Below, one piece after another: positions 13,078 through 28,000 of a stretch of 64,000 nt of DNA (the first letter of the stretch is position 1; the number at the start of each line of letters is the position of its first letter). Location of the stretch: NCBI RefSeq assembly GCF_009389715.1, contig NW_024067666.1, positions 4,257,001-4,321,000 on the forward strand. The letters are read 5' to 3'. This DNA comes from Phoenix dactylifera (Eukaryota; Streptophyta; Magnoliopsida; Arecales; Arecaceae). The translations under genes were made by a program, and so were the position numbers. Under the pieces are notes generated by a model. It did no database searches, had not been told where the DNA came from, and saw only the letters and a list, made by a program, of their open reading frames with translations.

Positions 13078-16000
13078 GAGAAAAAAACATGCTTGTTAAT
13101 AATTGAAAAGGAGTGAAAATACATGAATATTCTGAATCTTATTTTTCATGACGAGTCAACTCCTGATTATGAGACCATGCAGATACATTTATGAGCAACA
13201 TTGGGAGTCGATATGGTATTGTTTCTGGATCTCGAGAGAATTCCTTATACAATGCTCTTTGGGTTGCACAGGCACTATTGCGCAAGGGGTAGGATTTGCA
13301 CTCCCTTCTTCCTTACAATGCCCCACCCACCATCACTGATCATCCTGTTTTTTAACTGTGCCATGTGCTTCTACTAATTAAATCTTGTATCCTTGTTATT
13401 TGATAATTTCTCAGATCCGCAAAATCTGTGAGCAAGCGAATTCTACTATTCACTAATGAAGATGATCCTTTTGGGAGTATAACAGGGGCAACGAAAACAG
13501 ACATGATTAGGATGACACTACAACGTGCTAAAGTACTGCTGCTTTGTCATCGACAGAAACACATGCATGAATGCTTGCATGCAAGCATGCATTTGTTTTG
13601 TGACTTAGTTTTTTATGCATTAACATTTATTTAGTAAATTATCAGATGTCCTCTAAGTCGCAGACACCCACAGACACACATATGCACAAACATAAGTACA
13701 CACAAATATGTGCATGCATTTGTCTTGTGGTTTAAATTTTTCATATCAATATTTACTTAATAACTTCCAATTTCTTACATGTTCTCTAGGACACACAAGA
13801 CCTTGGCATCTCAATTGAGCTTCTTCCTTTGAGTTGGCCAGATGAGGAGTTCAACGTATCCATTTTTTATGCTGTATGTTTAACCTCTTTCAACAATATC
13901 TAATGCTTTCTTCAGTCAAATGTTGTTGGATATGGATTCATTTGCATCAATAAAAAGTATTGCACTCTTGGTATTGCAGGAATTGCTTGGATTGGAAGGT
14001 GATGATATATCCCAGTTTTTGCCATCTGCAGGTGAAATGTATGCTAGCTGAACAACTTTGTCTTTTGAAAGTTATTAAGATTTCTAAAAATTGGTTAGTT
14101 TCATATAAATTATATTGAACTTGCATATCTCAGTTAGACTCTCCTTCCATCTAATTAACTTGCATGAGTAATTAAAAGACCAAAGTAAGAGTGTCACAAA
14201 GGCCAAAGTAGGAGTAATTAAAAGTAACTAATGAAAAGACCGAAATAAGAGTGTCACAAAGGCCTCGTAGCCTTACCTTGTTTAGAAGGCCCTACAATTT
14301 CCACAAAGTAGGCCCAACCCGAATTAGCTCTGCAAGCTTTTGTTGCTCATGCCATGTGTTGTATCACAAATGCCTTTTAGAGGGCTACAATCCCTGGGTG
14401 GTAGGCCCAACCAAAATTAGCTTTGCGAGCCTTCACAGCCCATAGGCCCATGCCATATGTGTTGAGTCACAAATGTCCTTTACATCATCATTCCTTTAGT
14501 TACAATCCTAGAACACCTTCATGGAATTTAAACCTAGGGGGCTAAGCAATGGTTTTTGAAAGAAAGGAAACCTAAGCTGCTTCTCTTGTCTCTTAAACTT
14601 CTACGATTAAGTTGCTCTTCTAGTTTAATTTTCCGTGGGAAAAGGCTCTTGCTTGCTTTACTTTTGAATATCGCTCGCACTTTTTAAAAGCTATTTTACA
14701 TAATAGCTTGAATTCTTGTTGATAAAAATAATATATAAGAACTATATATACATCAGTTGGTTTGTATCATATTAGATATACACCGTCTGAATTTATTTTG
14801 GGCCTAGACATGATAAAGGCATGACTTTCTATCATGCTCTCAACCCGAGATCGTGAGTTGGAGGTTACGGCAGCTGTCACATGCTTATAGGAAACTCTCT
14901 CCACAAACATGCATGGCATCTCTACATGATATCATAAACAAATAACGAAATAAATTTAGATAACTTTTAATTTAAATAATTAAATCAAAATTAAATGTCT
15001 CACAAAATGTGCAATATTCAAAAGTCTTGCATCAAACTTTAACAAAACTGGAACCTAAACTAAAGATGCCAAAATTTCTGGCTCTAGTCGCTCTCCCATA
15101 ATGCAACCCTAGGTCAAGCTAGTTCTCGAAATCTGTAAAAATAGTAAGATTTCGAATCATGAGCTTCCAGCCCAGTAAATAATGAATACTTTAGCTAGAT
15201 AAATCAAGCCATAAGATAAATAATAATATACTAAAAATAAGTATGCAAAATACATCAATTCAAAACCAAATCTAAGTATACAATATTATCAGAAACAATA
15301 TCCATGCAAATCCAGTCATTTCAAAATTTAAAGTTTGCTTATAAATTAATTTTTTTCAAAACATCAAGTTCATCTTGACATCCAAGAACTATGACCATAG
15401 TTATACCATATGGTTGGGCCAGAATATGAGCTCAGTAATAATCAAAGTGCCCTATATAACCATCAAAGGTAGGGTATCAAAGTGCCAATATATAACCTTC
15501 ATTGGCAGGGTATCGAAATGCCAACATACAACCCTCACTGACAGGGTAACGAAACACGGTCTGGTTGCGAGTCCAAATTTGTCTCGAATAAGAACTCTTT
15601 TTCTCAAAAACATATTTCATGTTCCAAATCAAAAAATTCATAGGACTATGAGACATCAATATCAATCGAGCATGGTCCATATCAAATTTAGAACAAATTT
15701 AGCTTCCTCAGTAAATTTAGCCTTATATTTTGCAACGGTTATATGTCTTTGTTTTAGACGAATTAACTTATGCTCTTTTTGAGTCATGCTCCAAGGAAAG
15801 TACTTGTCATAAAATGCTCTTCGGAATCTTTCCCAAGTGAGTGATTCCCTATCGTGTTCATATTTGCATTCCAGCATCCGCCACCAATTGAATGCCTCAC
15901 CTTGCAACATACAGGATGCATAAAGGATCTTCTCATCATCACGGCATCTTTGAACAACACATGCTTTCTCTATCTCCATAAGCCAATTTTCAGCTTCTAA

Positions 16001-19000
16001 CAGTTCTATAGTCCCCTTAAAAGCTGGTGGAGCCAGCTTCTTAAACTCTGCAATGTTTCTTCACTGCTCTTGCCGCTCTTCACATCCTTGTTGTTGCTGT
16101 GTTTGCACTTGTTGTTGCATTTATCATTGTTGCAGTAACTGTTGCTACAATTGTTGCTGTGTTTGCACTTGTTGTTGCATTTATCATTCTTGCAGTAACT
16201 GTTGCTACAATTGTTGCTGTGTTTGCATCATTCCAACTAATGTCTGCATTAGTTGGGCTATATTAGGTTCCGGTTGTTTTTTCTGATGGTTCCTAGCAGA
16301 ATCAATGACTCCTTCCCGTTGATGAGTGCCACCAACCTGTTGGGAAGTGCCACTATCCTGTTGGTTTGATGCCTCTCTAACAACATCTTGAGCAGCCTTT
16401 GATGTCCAATGTGGAGGCATCTTAACCTATATCTGTCAGATAGCAGCAAACTCTTAATAAACGTATCAATTAGTTATAAATTTATTAAGATAATTTATGC
16501 CACAATCATCATAAATTAACATCCCAATATTCCTAGTGTCTGTCCACCTACACATCCTATGTCTGACTCTACGGCTTATGATTTATTCACTTACGCTATG
16601 ATACCATATAAATTGTCACACCCTCAATTTATTACTTCAGCAGCGGCTGATTGGGTTGCCTGTTCATGCATGACTATGCTTATGTCTTAGCCACTTAAAA
16701 GTGGTGCCATTTTTTATTCATTTGGCTGCTTTGCAGCTAATACATAAAGTAGAATTGTAGGCATGCTTATGACTTACATTAATGTTAGTTTCTAGATAGA
16801 TATCTGATCCTGGAGGTTTGAGTTACGGAGTTTGCTGAGAATGGTCTGCCCTGTTCCATGATCATGGTCTATTTTATAAGCAACTTATTGTCTACATTCT
16901 TAATTTTGCAATCACATGGAATCTTTGTTTAGATTTCATCCTGCTCTTCCTTTGTTGTTTGATTTGGTAATTTGTGTATATCAGATTGGAAGATATGACA
17001 GATCAGCTGAGAAAACGAATGTTTAAGAAGCGCAAAGTCAAAACCATCAGATTCTCTATTGCAAATGACATCTGTATTGAAGTGAATACATATGCTTTGA
17101 TCCGCCCAACCTCACCAGGTATATGCGCCACTGTTATCCAAGTGTTTTCGTAGTCTTTTAATTAGGTGTCACGAAGACACTCCCTTGTGATGTTCATATT
17201 ATTAATTGAGGAATTTGTTGCTTTGTTCTTTTTAGGACAAATAATGTGGCTTGATTCTGTTACTAATCTTCCATTAAAGGTGAGGGTAATACTCTGTAAA
17301 AGTGTTCTGCTTCTTGCACCCCCCAAAATATACAAGTATTGTATTTGGTGCCACACAGCCTTGTTTAATCCTGCACCCCCTCTTTTAAATTCATTAAATT
17401 ATAATTTGAATATTTTTCTATATGTCACTTTTATATAAGGACCTAAGGTAAATGCAATGATAAAAGCAAGGTTGGTGTATTTTGTGAATTTTGGCTTGCT
17501 AACCCTATAAATTATTGCTTTGCTAAGAAAGTAACATGTTCAAGATAGAATTGAATGTGTATGTTTGCATATTCTAGATTTCTAGTGCAAGTAGGTTTTG
17601 CTGAAAGAGAAAAAAAAAATCTCCTAATTTACTGCTATATTATTGTCTAAAATTTAAATGTTAAAGTAAAACTAGGCTTGATGGGCCATTTGGAATATTC
17701 TTGTAAAAATATGCAGCATGAAGGAACACTAGATAATCCTGTTTTATTTTTTGCTTGTGTCCATTTTTCATTGGGCTAAAGCAATGTCTATGGAGCAAAT
17801 ACCCATTATTAGTGAACAACATTTCCTTATGTGGCTTTAGATCTATAATCAGAAGTGTGAAACCAGTGAGGTGATGTGTAAGTGAGACAGATACATTCTG
17901 ATGTCGATAGGCCCATTGATTGATGTCTTCATATCTATTAATTATGCCAGTTTCTATATGAACAAATTCCTCATGCATTTTTCAAATGATATCCTTGATA
18001 TTGTTGTTCTGTTTTGTTTTTTTTTGTTAGCTTGCCTATTTTAAGATCATTTTCTGCATGTCTTGAGTGATTCGAATTTTGATCTCTGTTGTGTTCGCTT
18101 TTGTTTAAAGCTTCTGTATAATCTTGGAAATATCTTGTGAAGTAGGGCCTGTTTGCAGGGCTGGTCTAGGACCTAGCCAATTAAGATGGGATTGTACCAT
18201 GTCCCAAATTGAAGGCCCAAATTAAATTTAAGGCAATCCTGGGCCAAGCATGGTTCATAACCCTGCTTAAGATCATAGGTGTGTTTATGGTATTAGAAAG
18301 TAGATTTTGAAGGTACTTGGACCATCTATTCAGCCAGTTGGCTAAGAGGTTCCTTTGTTTCTGCAACAATTTTTTATGTGACTAGTGACCTTTGATGTTG
18401 ATCTTCCAGTTATGGTTTTAGAATAATCATAATGTTCATCGGCACCTTCTTTTATCAAGTTTTCCAAAACTGCACCATTTAGGGAGTGAATTTATCAAGT
18501 TTGAATAGTGAATGATAAGACGTTTGAAGTCCTTGTGCTTCGTGCGACTTTGAAGGATGCTCTAAAGTCATGAAGAAGAAATGAAGTAAAAGAAAGGGAA
18601 ATTTGGGCCAAGAGACAGCGAATATGGTGGACAAAGATCAGGAAATGCTACAGATATGGCTCTTTAGGATGCTTTGTACTGCATTCAGTGAACAATCTAC
18701 TCAGTTGAGGTTATAATTTTATTACAGCCACTTTATTGAGGCATTTGTCATCGGGACTTTTTCGCCGTGCATACCCATGGGCCTAGTGTGATTGTGGCTG
18801 AAAATCTTAAAGTTCAGCCTAGCTTTATTAATGTATTGCGTGGGCCTCAATTGGTAGAACATTCCAAGACCTCTCATTCGTTATTATTTCAATTTTGTGT
18901 GTTCACTTGCTATAAAGAAGCAAAACTTCATGTTTGTTCGGTTCAGCTATTATCTATTTATGACTATGTTGCAGAGTGTGATTACTACTGGAATATCTGA

Positions 19001-22000
19001 GTGATGGAGATAAGGTCATAATTTTCCAAACCAATTTTAGTGAAGCTATTGTCATAGAGATTTTTTGTATATAATTATAAGTGTCTCTTCAATTTGCAAT
19101 GGCAATTTGACTTCTATAATGCTGCAAGAGAAAATGAATGCTCTTCTAAAGAAATTTTTTTATTAGGAGATAACTCCATGTTCATTGAGGTAAGTTTATA
19201 GAACTATGTGTTGCAAATGGTGACTGCTATTGGAATTTTTGAAGTTCTTTGTTAGTGTAGTGCTGATCTGCCCCACTGAACTTTTCAGTCAGTTTATTCT
19301 TCGGTATCTTTGCAATTTCAATTATTTTTAATAATCTTATAATAATGCAGACCTTCATAGCTTAGAAAATAAGCATGTGCACCACTATATCTGAAGTGAT
19401 ATATCTGCAAAATAATTTAGAACTATGGATGGTCACCAAAAAATTGGGTTATGTTAATGGGTAATCTTTCAATTTTAGTAGCACTTCTTGCAGCTTACGA
19501 ACATGATATGTGGATTAATATAATTATGTGCATTAATATTGTCATGACCCGAACTTGGCGGTGGAAGCTGAGAGATATTTCTGTTCCAATTTCTGCCGCT
19601 TCTTCTCCCTCTGAATCAAACTTTTTCTTGCCATAATGTTCAGGCAAGTTTGGGGTTTTCCTGCTTATAATTCAATTAGCAATAAGGGGTGTATTTTCCA
19701 CCTGTGCGTGGTGAATTTCTTGCTGTCCCGGAAAGGGCCTATATATGGCAACTCTCATTCTTTATGCATAAGGATAGGCCCCACGAGCATGCAAGGTGAT
19801 AACCTATCAACAACAATTTAACCAATTCTAACAACTACCTAACAAACATAGGCAAGCGTAAAGTTTCAAACTATCTAGATTTCTAATAGCTTGGGTTGGC
19901 CACACACAAAGCATAAAAATAACCAGAATTAACAATACCACAAGCTAACTATCAAAACAAATCCACATACTAACATAACTTCTCAGATACTCCAAGGTTT
20001 AACAAGTTCTCCAAAACAACGTTTACAAAAGATGGTTTCCCCTAGAAGAAACTAAAGTAACAAGGCTGGGTCCATAGTAGGTCTTGGGTGTTGCTCTAAG
20101 CTTACACTCCAAGCACTCTGTGCCCACTCCTAAGCCTTAGGCTCTGAAAAGAAAGAGATAAATAGTGAGCAAAAAGCCCAATAAGTATCCAAAATAATAA
20201 CTAGATGGATCGAGTAAGTACAAGAAAAGAAGTTTTTAACAAATTATGGATGCATAAACAAATTAATAGTTAATAAAGATAGAATTTTTGCAATCAATAT
20301 TTCGCATATATTATCAAATATCAATTTGTAAGCTATTCTCCGAAATAGTTCTCAACTCATCAATCTATGAGACTATGGTCACATTATCCGTGTGGCTTGG
20401 TCTAAAGTACCGCATTTAATCCTTACAGAGAAGGTCTACCACATTTAACCCTTGTGGGGTAAGTCCAGTATACTGTATTTAACCTTTGTGGAGTAGCTTT
20501 GCCCCACTTAACCTATGCGGAGTAGGTCTAATGTACCACATTGAACCCTTGCGGAGAAGAGAATGGAGAAAAATTAGGGCAGATGGATTTACGGGAGAGA
20601 GAAGGGAGGAGATGGGGCGAGTGATGAAGAGAGATGGAGCAAAGGAACATGGGTAGATGGTGGTGGAACGAGAGACAGACGGTGGTGCTGTGGTGGCGCT
20701 CGTGTGAAGAAGAGGAGAGTGAGGGAGGGGGCGTCATGTACGGGCAGAAGAGTGGGTGGTTGTGTGAGAAAGAAAAGAAAGGGGTTGGGGAGGTGGATTT
20801 GATTAGGCCTGGGCCCAAGTCTAGTTAGGCTTGGGTTATGGACCGGATTCTTCAAAATATAATTGTCATAAGCTATTTGTAAATTATGGTTTCAAATCCC
20901 TATGGAATGTCCTGCAAGATGCCAGAACGTATACTGTCCCAAATGTTATGATGGGACTGTCCTGCCACCATAGCATCTTGATTGGCGCGCCCAGAGACAT
21001 CCCCCATCCCAAGTGTCGGGATGACGCTGGACGGTGATACATCCCATCCCACAAAATTTAAAACCTTGGACAACTATTTTACTAGTCTACCTCATAGATA
21101 ATGTCTCTATTCATAAGTAATGTTAAGGTAAGATCTCAAAATGCTAACTTTTTAAAGCTGCCTAATTTAATGAATATTTGTCTGATTTAGGATGAGATTC
21201 CACGTCTTTTTGAAATTTCAAAGCTTAAATAATCTTTAATAGTGCTGTACTTGTATACACATAGATATACAAGATGTCTCCTTATTGCATATATTCTTGC
21301 ATCATATATTTGCATCGCTAGCTTATATGCTTGAGAATTTGTAGTCACTCGAACATACTCAAAGATACATTTTATGATTACTTGAAGTAAAAAACACATT
21401 TAAAGACATTTTGAAGCATTACCATTAAGTTCCCTTTTTTGTACTATTTAGGCTCTTCTATAGTGCTATAACATATGTTCATTTGTTGGTTTGGCAGACG
21501 GAAAGGTCCTTTATATGCGCAGACACTGGAGCTCTAGTTCAGGAGCCGCATACATATTTTCACCCTTATAAGAAGTTGGTATTCATGGCTTGGTTTTTTG
21601 CTTGCATGAAATTTTACCTTTTCCATGGCATGTTTACATGTAATTTCTTTTTTATCATTTTGTCTTACTTGTTTCCTACTTTTGTATCCCAAGTTGATAA
21701 GATGACTTCTTTTAAGGATGGAAAGTTGGTTACTCTTGCATATATTCTTGCTAAAGTCCAACCCAAATGCTTAAGCTAGGTTGATGGGCTTGTGAGTATA
21801 TGAGGACCGCTAAGGTCCCTTCTCTAACTGATGTGGTATTATGACCACTTGTTGAACAATTCCTTCATTGATATGATTATTGCTTTACTTTTATAAATTG
21901 TCTTGATGATCACGAGATGTGGGACCTTTGTTACCTGAAATGGGATAGAGTGTGTGTATGAGTGGATTCGGTTGTAGGTGCAGGAAACAAATCTATTAGT

Positions 22001-25000
22001 AAAAGGTACTACGAAGCACTTAGAAGGTAGGTGCAAGAGTCGCGTACCAGCCTTGTGGCCTCCTTCACTGGAGCCACCTCCTCTTCCTTGCCTTCTCCCC
22101 TGCTCCACCTTCCCCTACACCCTCGAGGGGCTCCCCGCTGGCGAGGACGGCGATGTCGTGTACTGGCGATGTCGTGTGGCCATCTGAACAGCTATGCTGG
22201 ACTTCGCCATGGCCACTGCCGTCTTCGTCCTTGCCCAGATCTGCTCTGTCCTTGAGACCCTTGGTGAACACCCTGACCACGAGGCCATCAACGATGCTCG
22301 ATCTCCCCACCAGCTCGTTGAGCAGCTCCTCTCGTAGTTAAGAACAAAAAAGAGTGAACCAAACATGTTTTCTGTTGCCAGAAATCTTAAAAAAAATAGA
22401 AAGAGAATTCCTATTTCCTTTTTTTTTAAAAAAGAAAAGTGTTAACGATGCCAAACACAGCCTGAGAGTATAATTTTATCGTGTTCGCTGACTCTTTTGA
22501 ATTAGTTTGTTTGCCTTATAATCTTATACTTTTGCAGTGAAATCATAAAATTTTCTATGGATGAACTATCTAAGATAAAGAACATTTCAGACGGTCAGCT
22601 TCACCTTTTAGGATTCAAGCCATTGGATTGTTTAAAAGATTATCACAATTTGAGGCCATCTACATTTATTTTTCCAACTGATGAGGTGAGAATGCTGCCT
22701 TTTATTTTGATTAAAGCTTAAAATTTCATTCATGGATTCGGTAGTGTTTTGGTATGTTGCTTGCTAGAATGTTAATTGCTTTGATGAAATTGTATTGTGA
22801 CCATGAACTCTGATGACATGATCATCAATGGCAAAAGACTTGAGGAACCATTAGTGATTTTCTGAAAAGATTCTTTTATGAAATATTTATGTAAATTATT
22901 CTCATATGGTACGAGACACACCATAAGGGGAACAAAAATCTAATGTTTGCTTAGTGAATGAAATCCAAAGGCAGTGCTATAGTTAGGGTTGATAGAGCGA
23001 AACAGTCCTTATTTGTGGTAGGGTTTGTGTGAAGAATTTCAGGTGAAGGCTTTACTTAATTCCAATACTGCAGCCACATATGAATTTAGGCCAGGAATGT
23101 GCCACCTATAGCTCTGCCTAACCTTGATTTATGGTCATTCACATATAAGGGGAATCATATGTACACCCTTTTTGGTAGATGCATTTTAATATGGTCATCT
23201 CTCTCTGGACATGCTCTAGAGGGAGATAAGACCAAGTGCTTGTTGGGAAAAGGAAAATATATCAGTTTGATATAATAGACAACCCTATTTTGCCTCTCTT
23301 TAGCCCCCCATCTATCTGCTCCTGCTGCTTGGGAGCCCTATCACTGCAACAAATGTTACAAGGTTGGTGTCTATGGCGATAATGCTGCAGCTTGTCCACC
23401 TAACTTGCCGCTGCAATCCATTGCAATAAGTTCTCCGTCGCCATTGGGTTCTCCTTGACACTTGGAAGCTGGATCCCACCTATTGTTCTGAAGTGCATGG
23501 TCTAGTCCCCTGCTTGCTGCCTCTAATCTTTTCCCTCGAGACTTAGGCCCATGATATCCCACCCACTGTGGACTTTTCAAACCTACTCTCTGCCTTGTTT
23601 AAGATAGTTGATTCGACCAAATTCAGATTTTGTCTTTAATGTCTTTAATGTGGGATTTTGGGCTGGGATGAATAGTCCTTAAGCATTCAAATTCTAAGTT
23701 TGAAACAGGACAACAAATGACATTTCTTCGTTGTATGTGCTACTTCAACAATTTATGATTTGGCATTCTTATCGAAATTGATAGATTTCATTGATGCTTA
23801 TTGAGTAGTGCATGCATCTAGAAGTCTCAAACTGACTTATCATCCGAGGAAGGAATGTGCGGGACAACTAGTCTAAAAGGATTTACATGGTTTAGTTCAA
23901 GCTTAGGAGAGAGCTAAAAGACTAGTTGTTTTGCCATATGATATGAAATGTCTTTAATATTTGTATTGTTGATTATTCTGTCATTATTAAATGTTGAAGT
24001 TCACTTTAAGTTGATAATGTAAACGGCCTATTACATTCCGTGAGCGAAATCACTTGGAATGGACATATCCAATTTAAGTTAATCTTCCATATGTTTTATT
24101 GCATATATTATTTATTCAAGTTATGTCTACCAAAGGGAGCTTTCTGTTCAGACTTCAGTGTTCAATTATCCATTGTTAGATATCAAATGCCCCCCTCTCT
24201 CTCTATCTCTCTCACACACACAAAAAAGAAAGCTCATAAGCTTACTGTTACATTTGGTGTGATTAATCGCATTTTTCATATGATGCAGGAAATTGTTGGA
24301 AGTACTCGCATTTTCATTGCTTTACATAGGTCAATGTTACGCTTTCAACGGTTAGTACGTAATAGCTAATTCTTGTAGTAGCTTAAGGTGGAGCAGAAAA
24401 TCTAAATCATTGCTCGCATAGAAAATATAAGTAGTATCGATATCTTTTTTAGCAAGTACTAAGACATTTTCAGTTTTCATTATCTGGCTGGCTTGTATTA
24501 TTCGTCATTGTAGTTTTGAAGTGCCAGTATTATTTTGGTTCTATATTTGTAGACTGAACATATGTTTTTGTCTGAAACTTCCTTTTTCACTTTGCATAAG
24601 CTTTCCTATTTGTTGACAATCCTTGTTTCATTCATCTGGAATTGACTCTCTGAATTCTGTGTTAAAAATTTCTTCGTAGCAAGGTTCATAATTAAGGTGC
24701 GACATCCCTCACTCCCGATGTTGAGCCTTTCTAGTATCTTTTTTTCTCGGCATTTCTGGTAGTATAACCATGGTATCCAAGGAGATCAGCTTACAAATTT
24801 CTTATTGCTAAATTTAGACAATTCTGTTGACCTGGCAGATAACTCAAGCTGCATTCCATTCACTTTATTTTGATCAAACTGATTTGTGAAGCTTCATCCC
24901 CTACTGCTTTCTTTCATGATAACCATTTAAAGATTCATTTCTCTAATGTCATTAATCAAGACACATTTTATTTGTGAGAAACATAAAGGGGCCTCAATGG

Positions 25001-28000
25001 ACAGCTGCAGCTACTTCTCCTAGGTACTGAACATTCTTTAATACATTATTTATATTGTATACATGGATAGGTTTATGTATGCCTTGAATTTTCTTTCCCC
25101 CACCTGGTAGCCTCTCCATCATGGTTTAAAGTGCCGAAACGAATTGTTTTGGCCTAGCCTAGTCTGAAATTGGCCAATTTTTTTTGGTTTCAGTCAGTTT
25201 TGCTAGTTTTGTCCAAGTTTCAGCCGAAATTGACTGAAATTAATGCTTTTGATCTTTTTTTTCTTTGGTTTAATAAGTATATATGTTCAACCTTTTCTAA
25301 TATTTTGTTCAATTTGTTAATATTTTGAAATGTCACAGTCGTCTAAGGCTCTGATTTTTTAAGCTACGTTACTTTGGCTAAGCTTTGTTACTATAGTGGG
25401 CAAGATGCAGTCTTGATGTGTCTTCACTAATTGGAAAGAGATACATGTTCCTATGATTCTTTATCTTACTTGCATGAGTGCTTTTTTCTTCTCTAGTTCT
25501 TTAGCATAAAATAATATAATAAAATAAAATAGTGAAATAAAATAGGTTTTTGTTTAGATGGATCTTTCTTGCTTAGATGGGTTATTCTAATAAATAAAGG
25601 GAAATATGCTTAAATGATTTTTTTTGGTAAATAAATGAATTTTTCATGTTCAGCTGATGAGTAAAATGAAATACAATAAAATGTGCTTAAATGGTTTTTA
25701 TCTTACTTAGTTGAGTTATTAAAATGGAATAGAATAGAATAGAATATGCTTAGTGAAAAGTTTAATTAATTGTAAAAATTAGAGAGAATATGAGAAATTA
25801 TAAAAAATAGAGAAAGTAAGGAAATTATTAGAAAATAGTAAAAAAATGTAGGAAAATTATAGGAATAGGGAAAAGTATAATATATTTATTGTATTAGTAA
25901 TTTAGTTTCAACGTGAAACCATCCAAACTATGTAAATTATGCTCCTAAGTCCTAACTAACTCAAAATACAACAAATGATGTGAAATAACTTTTCTTGATG
26001 TTTCTTCTTAATTTTTTATTGGAATCTTTCTCTAAACCTCTTTGACCCAAACTGGGAGCTAAACTATCAAAACTACCAATGTCAAAGTTCTATCTAGATG
26101 ACCAAAACTGGAACCCAACCAAGTTTTAGAACCTTGTTCTTTATATATTCCAGTACATATATAATTTTACCTGTAAAATCATGTAAAGGTTTTGAGGTAT
26201 GGTTCCATACATGCCTATAACTTAAGGCCTTATTTGGCATTACTTTTGGAGGGTGAAATAGTGTTACTTGAAGAGCTTTTGGTCCTCTTGGGTGATTTTA
26301 AGGTGCTTGGTAAAAAATTTTGAAACAACTTTCTAGCTCATCCAAAAGCTGAAAAAGGTCTACAAGAAAAATTATAACATAGTATAGTATAATGTAATAT
26401 AATAATATTATCATAATATTAAATTATATTATATAACATTATAAAAATATTATACTATTATCATCATTATTATTGCATTATAATAATCATGTTATATCAA
26501 TATAATATTATTATACACTAATAATATTATAATATAATATATTCATATCATACTAAAATAATAATATCTCATTATTATAATATAATATAATAATATTATT
26601 AAAGTATTGTTGTATTTTATGATAAATTTAAAATTTTATATCTATTATATTATTTAGGTTAAATATCAAAATAAATAATTTATACATTAGGAATATTTCA
26701 TAATAACAATTTTAAATTGTCCAAATGGTTATGCAACTAAAGGCACTATATAATGTCCTATATTATCATTTTTTGATACTAAAAGTATTTTGTCGGTTTG
26801 GTTACCAAATAGATATTAAAGTTCCACAACACTTCAGATTACCAGACAGCAAACGACTTTTTATTAAAAGCTCTGCTGACCAAAGCTCTATAAACAAAAG
26901 CTCTACTACCTACAACAATGCTAAATGGGGCCTAAACCCTTCTAGTGTTTTCCTACATGGATATGTCCTTAGCTATGAAAGTCAAGTACGGACTTTGTAA
27001 ACTTGTCATTACTGGGTAAAATGTAGGAAAAAAAGATTAAAGAATTTTGTAAAAGGACATACGCAATTATTGAAAGTAAATGCTGATCTTCCTAATAAAG
27101 ATGGACATATGCAACTCAAACTTGCAATGACAAAAAAGAATGCCTCCATTTGCATGCAAATTGTACAAGCAAAGATGATTCTTATTTTTTCCTTCTGCAT
27201 TCACCTGTAAGTTGAGGTATCCTTTGGAAGGGATTGAAGCGTAGAATGAAAGATGAAGAAGAAATGATTCATGCAATGCTTTTGCAAAGATAACATAAGG
27301 CTGCTAATTGTGAGTGATATGTTAGAGTTGACTATGCGTGTTTCTACTCTTTCACTACTGAAGTGTAGTCCCATTGAATGACAAAAAAGAATGCTTCCAT
27401 TTGCATGCAAATTGTACAAGCAAAGATGATTCTTATTTTTTCCTTCTGCATTCACCTGTAAGTTGAGGTATCCTTTGGAAGGGATTGAAGCTTAGAATGA
27501 AAGATGAAGAAGAAATGATCCATGCAATGCTTTTGCAAAGATAACATAAGGCTGCTCATTGTGAGTGATATGTTGGAGTTGAATATGCGTGTTTCTACTC
27601 TTTCACTACTGAAGTGTAGTCCCATTGATGAGTTTGCTGTGCACATAGATAACTCGGTTCAAGTATACTCGGTTGCCTGCTGCTAGAGAGTGAGGTGGAT
27701 GGCATAAAACTGGTCATGATTTATGGGAAAAAATAATTTTAATCATGCTATTTGAACAGAGGTTTTAGAAAAAGATTCATACTTGGTGCTTGATTAAGAA
27801 ACTGTTATTTTCTTCTTGGATGTCCACGAGCTAAAGAACGACCAACATATATAAAATAGCTGGCGCAGAGGATTTAAATCTGTGATAACAATGTAGTCCT
27901 CATGTATAAGAAGTTTGAGAGGCCATAGGGTTACAAGAACATTTGCTTAGTTATTGCACCATCCCTTTGCAGGGACTTATCTTGCTAACGAATTTGTCTG

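Noticed and set aside
16053-16286. Cysteine-rich plus-strand frame resembling a defence peptide
   Set aside because: It is the antisense reading of a glutamine-rich tandem repeat in the gypsy-like fossil.
27009-27646. Repeated minus-strand frames suggesting a duplicated small gene
   Set aside because: They only mirror the 251-bp tandem duplication; there is no family similarity and no start or splice context.
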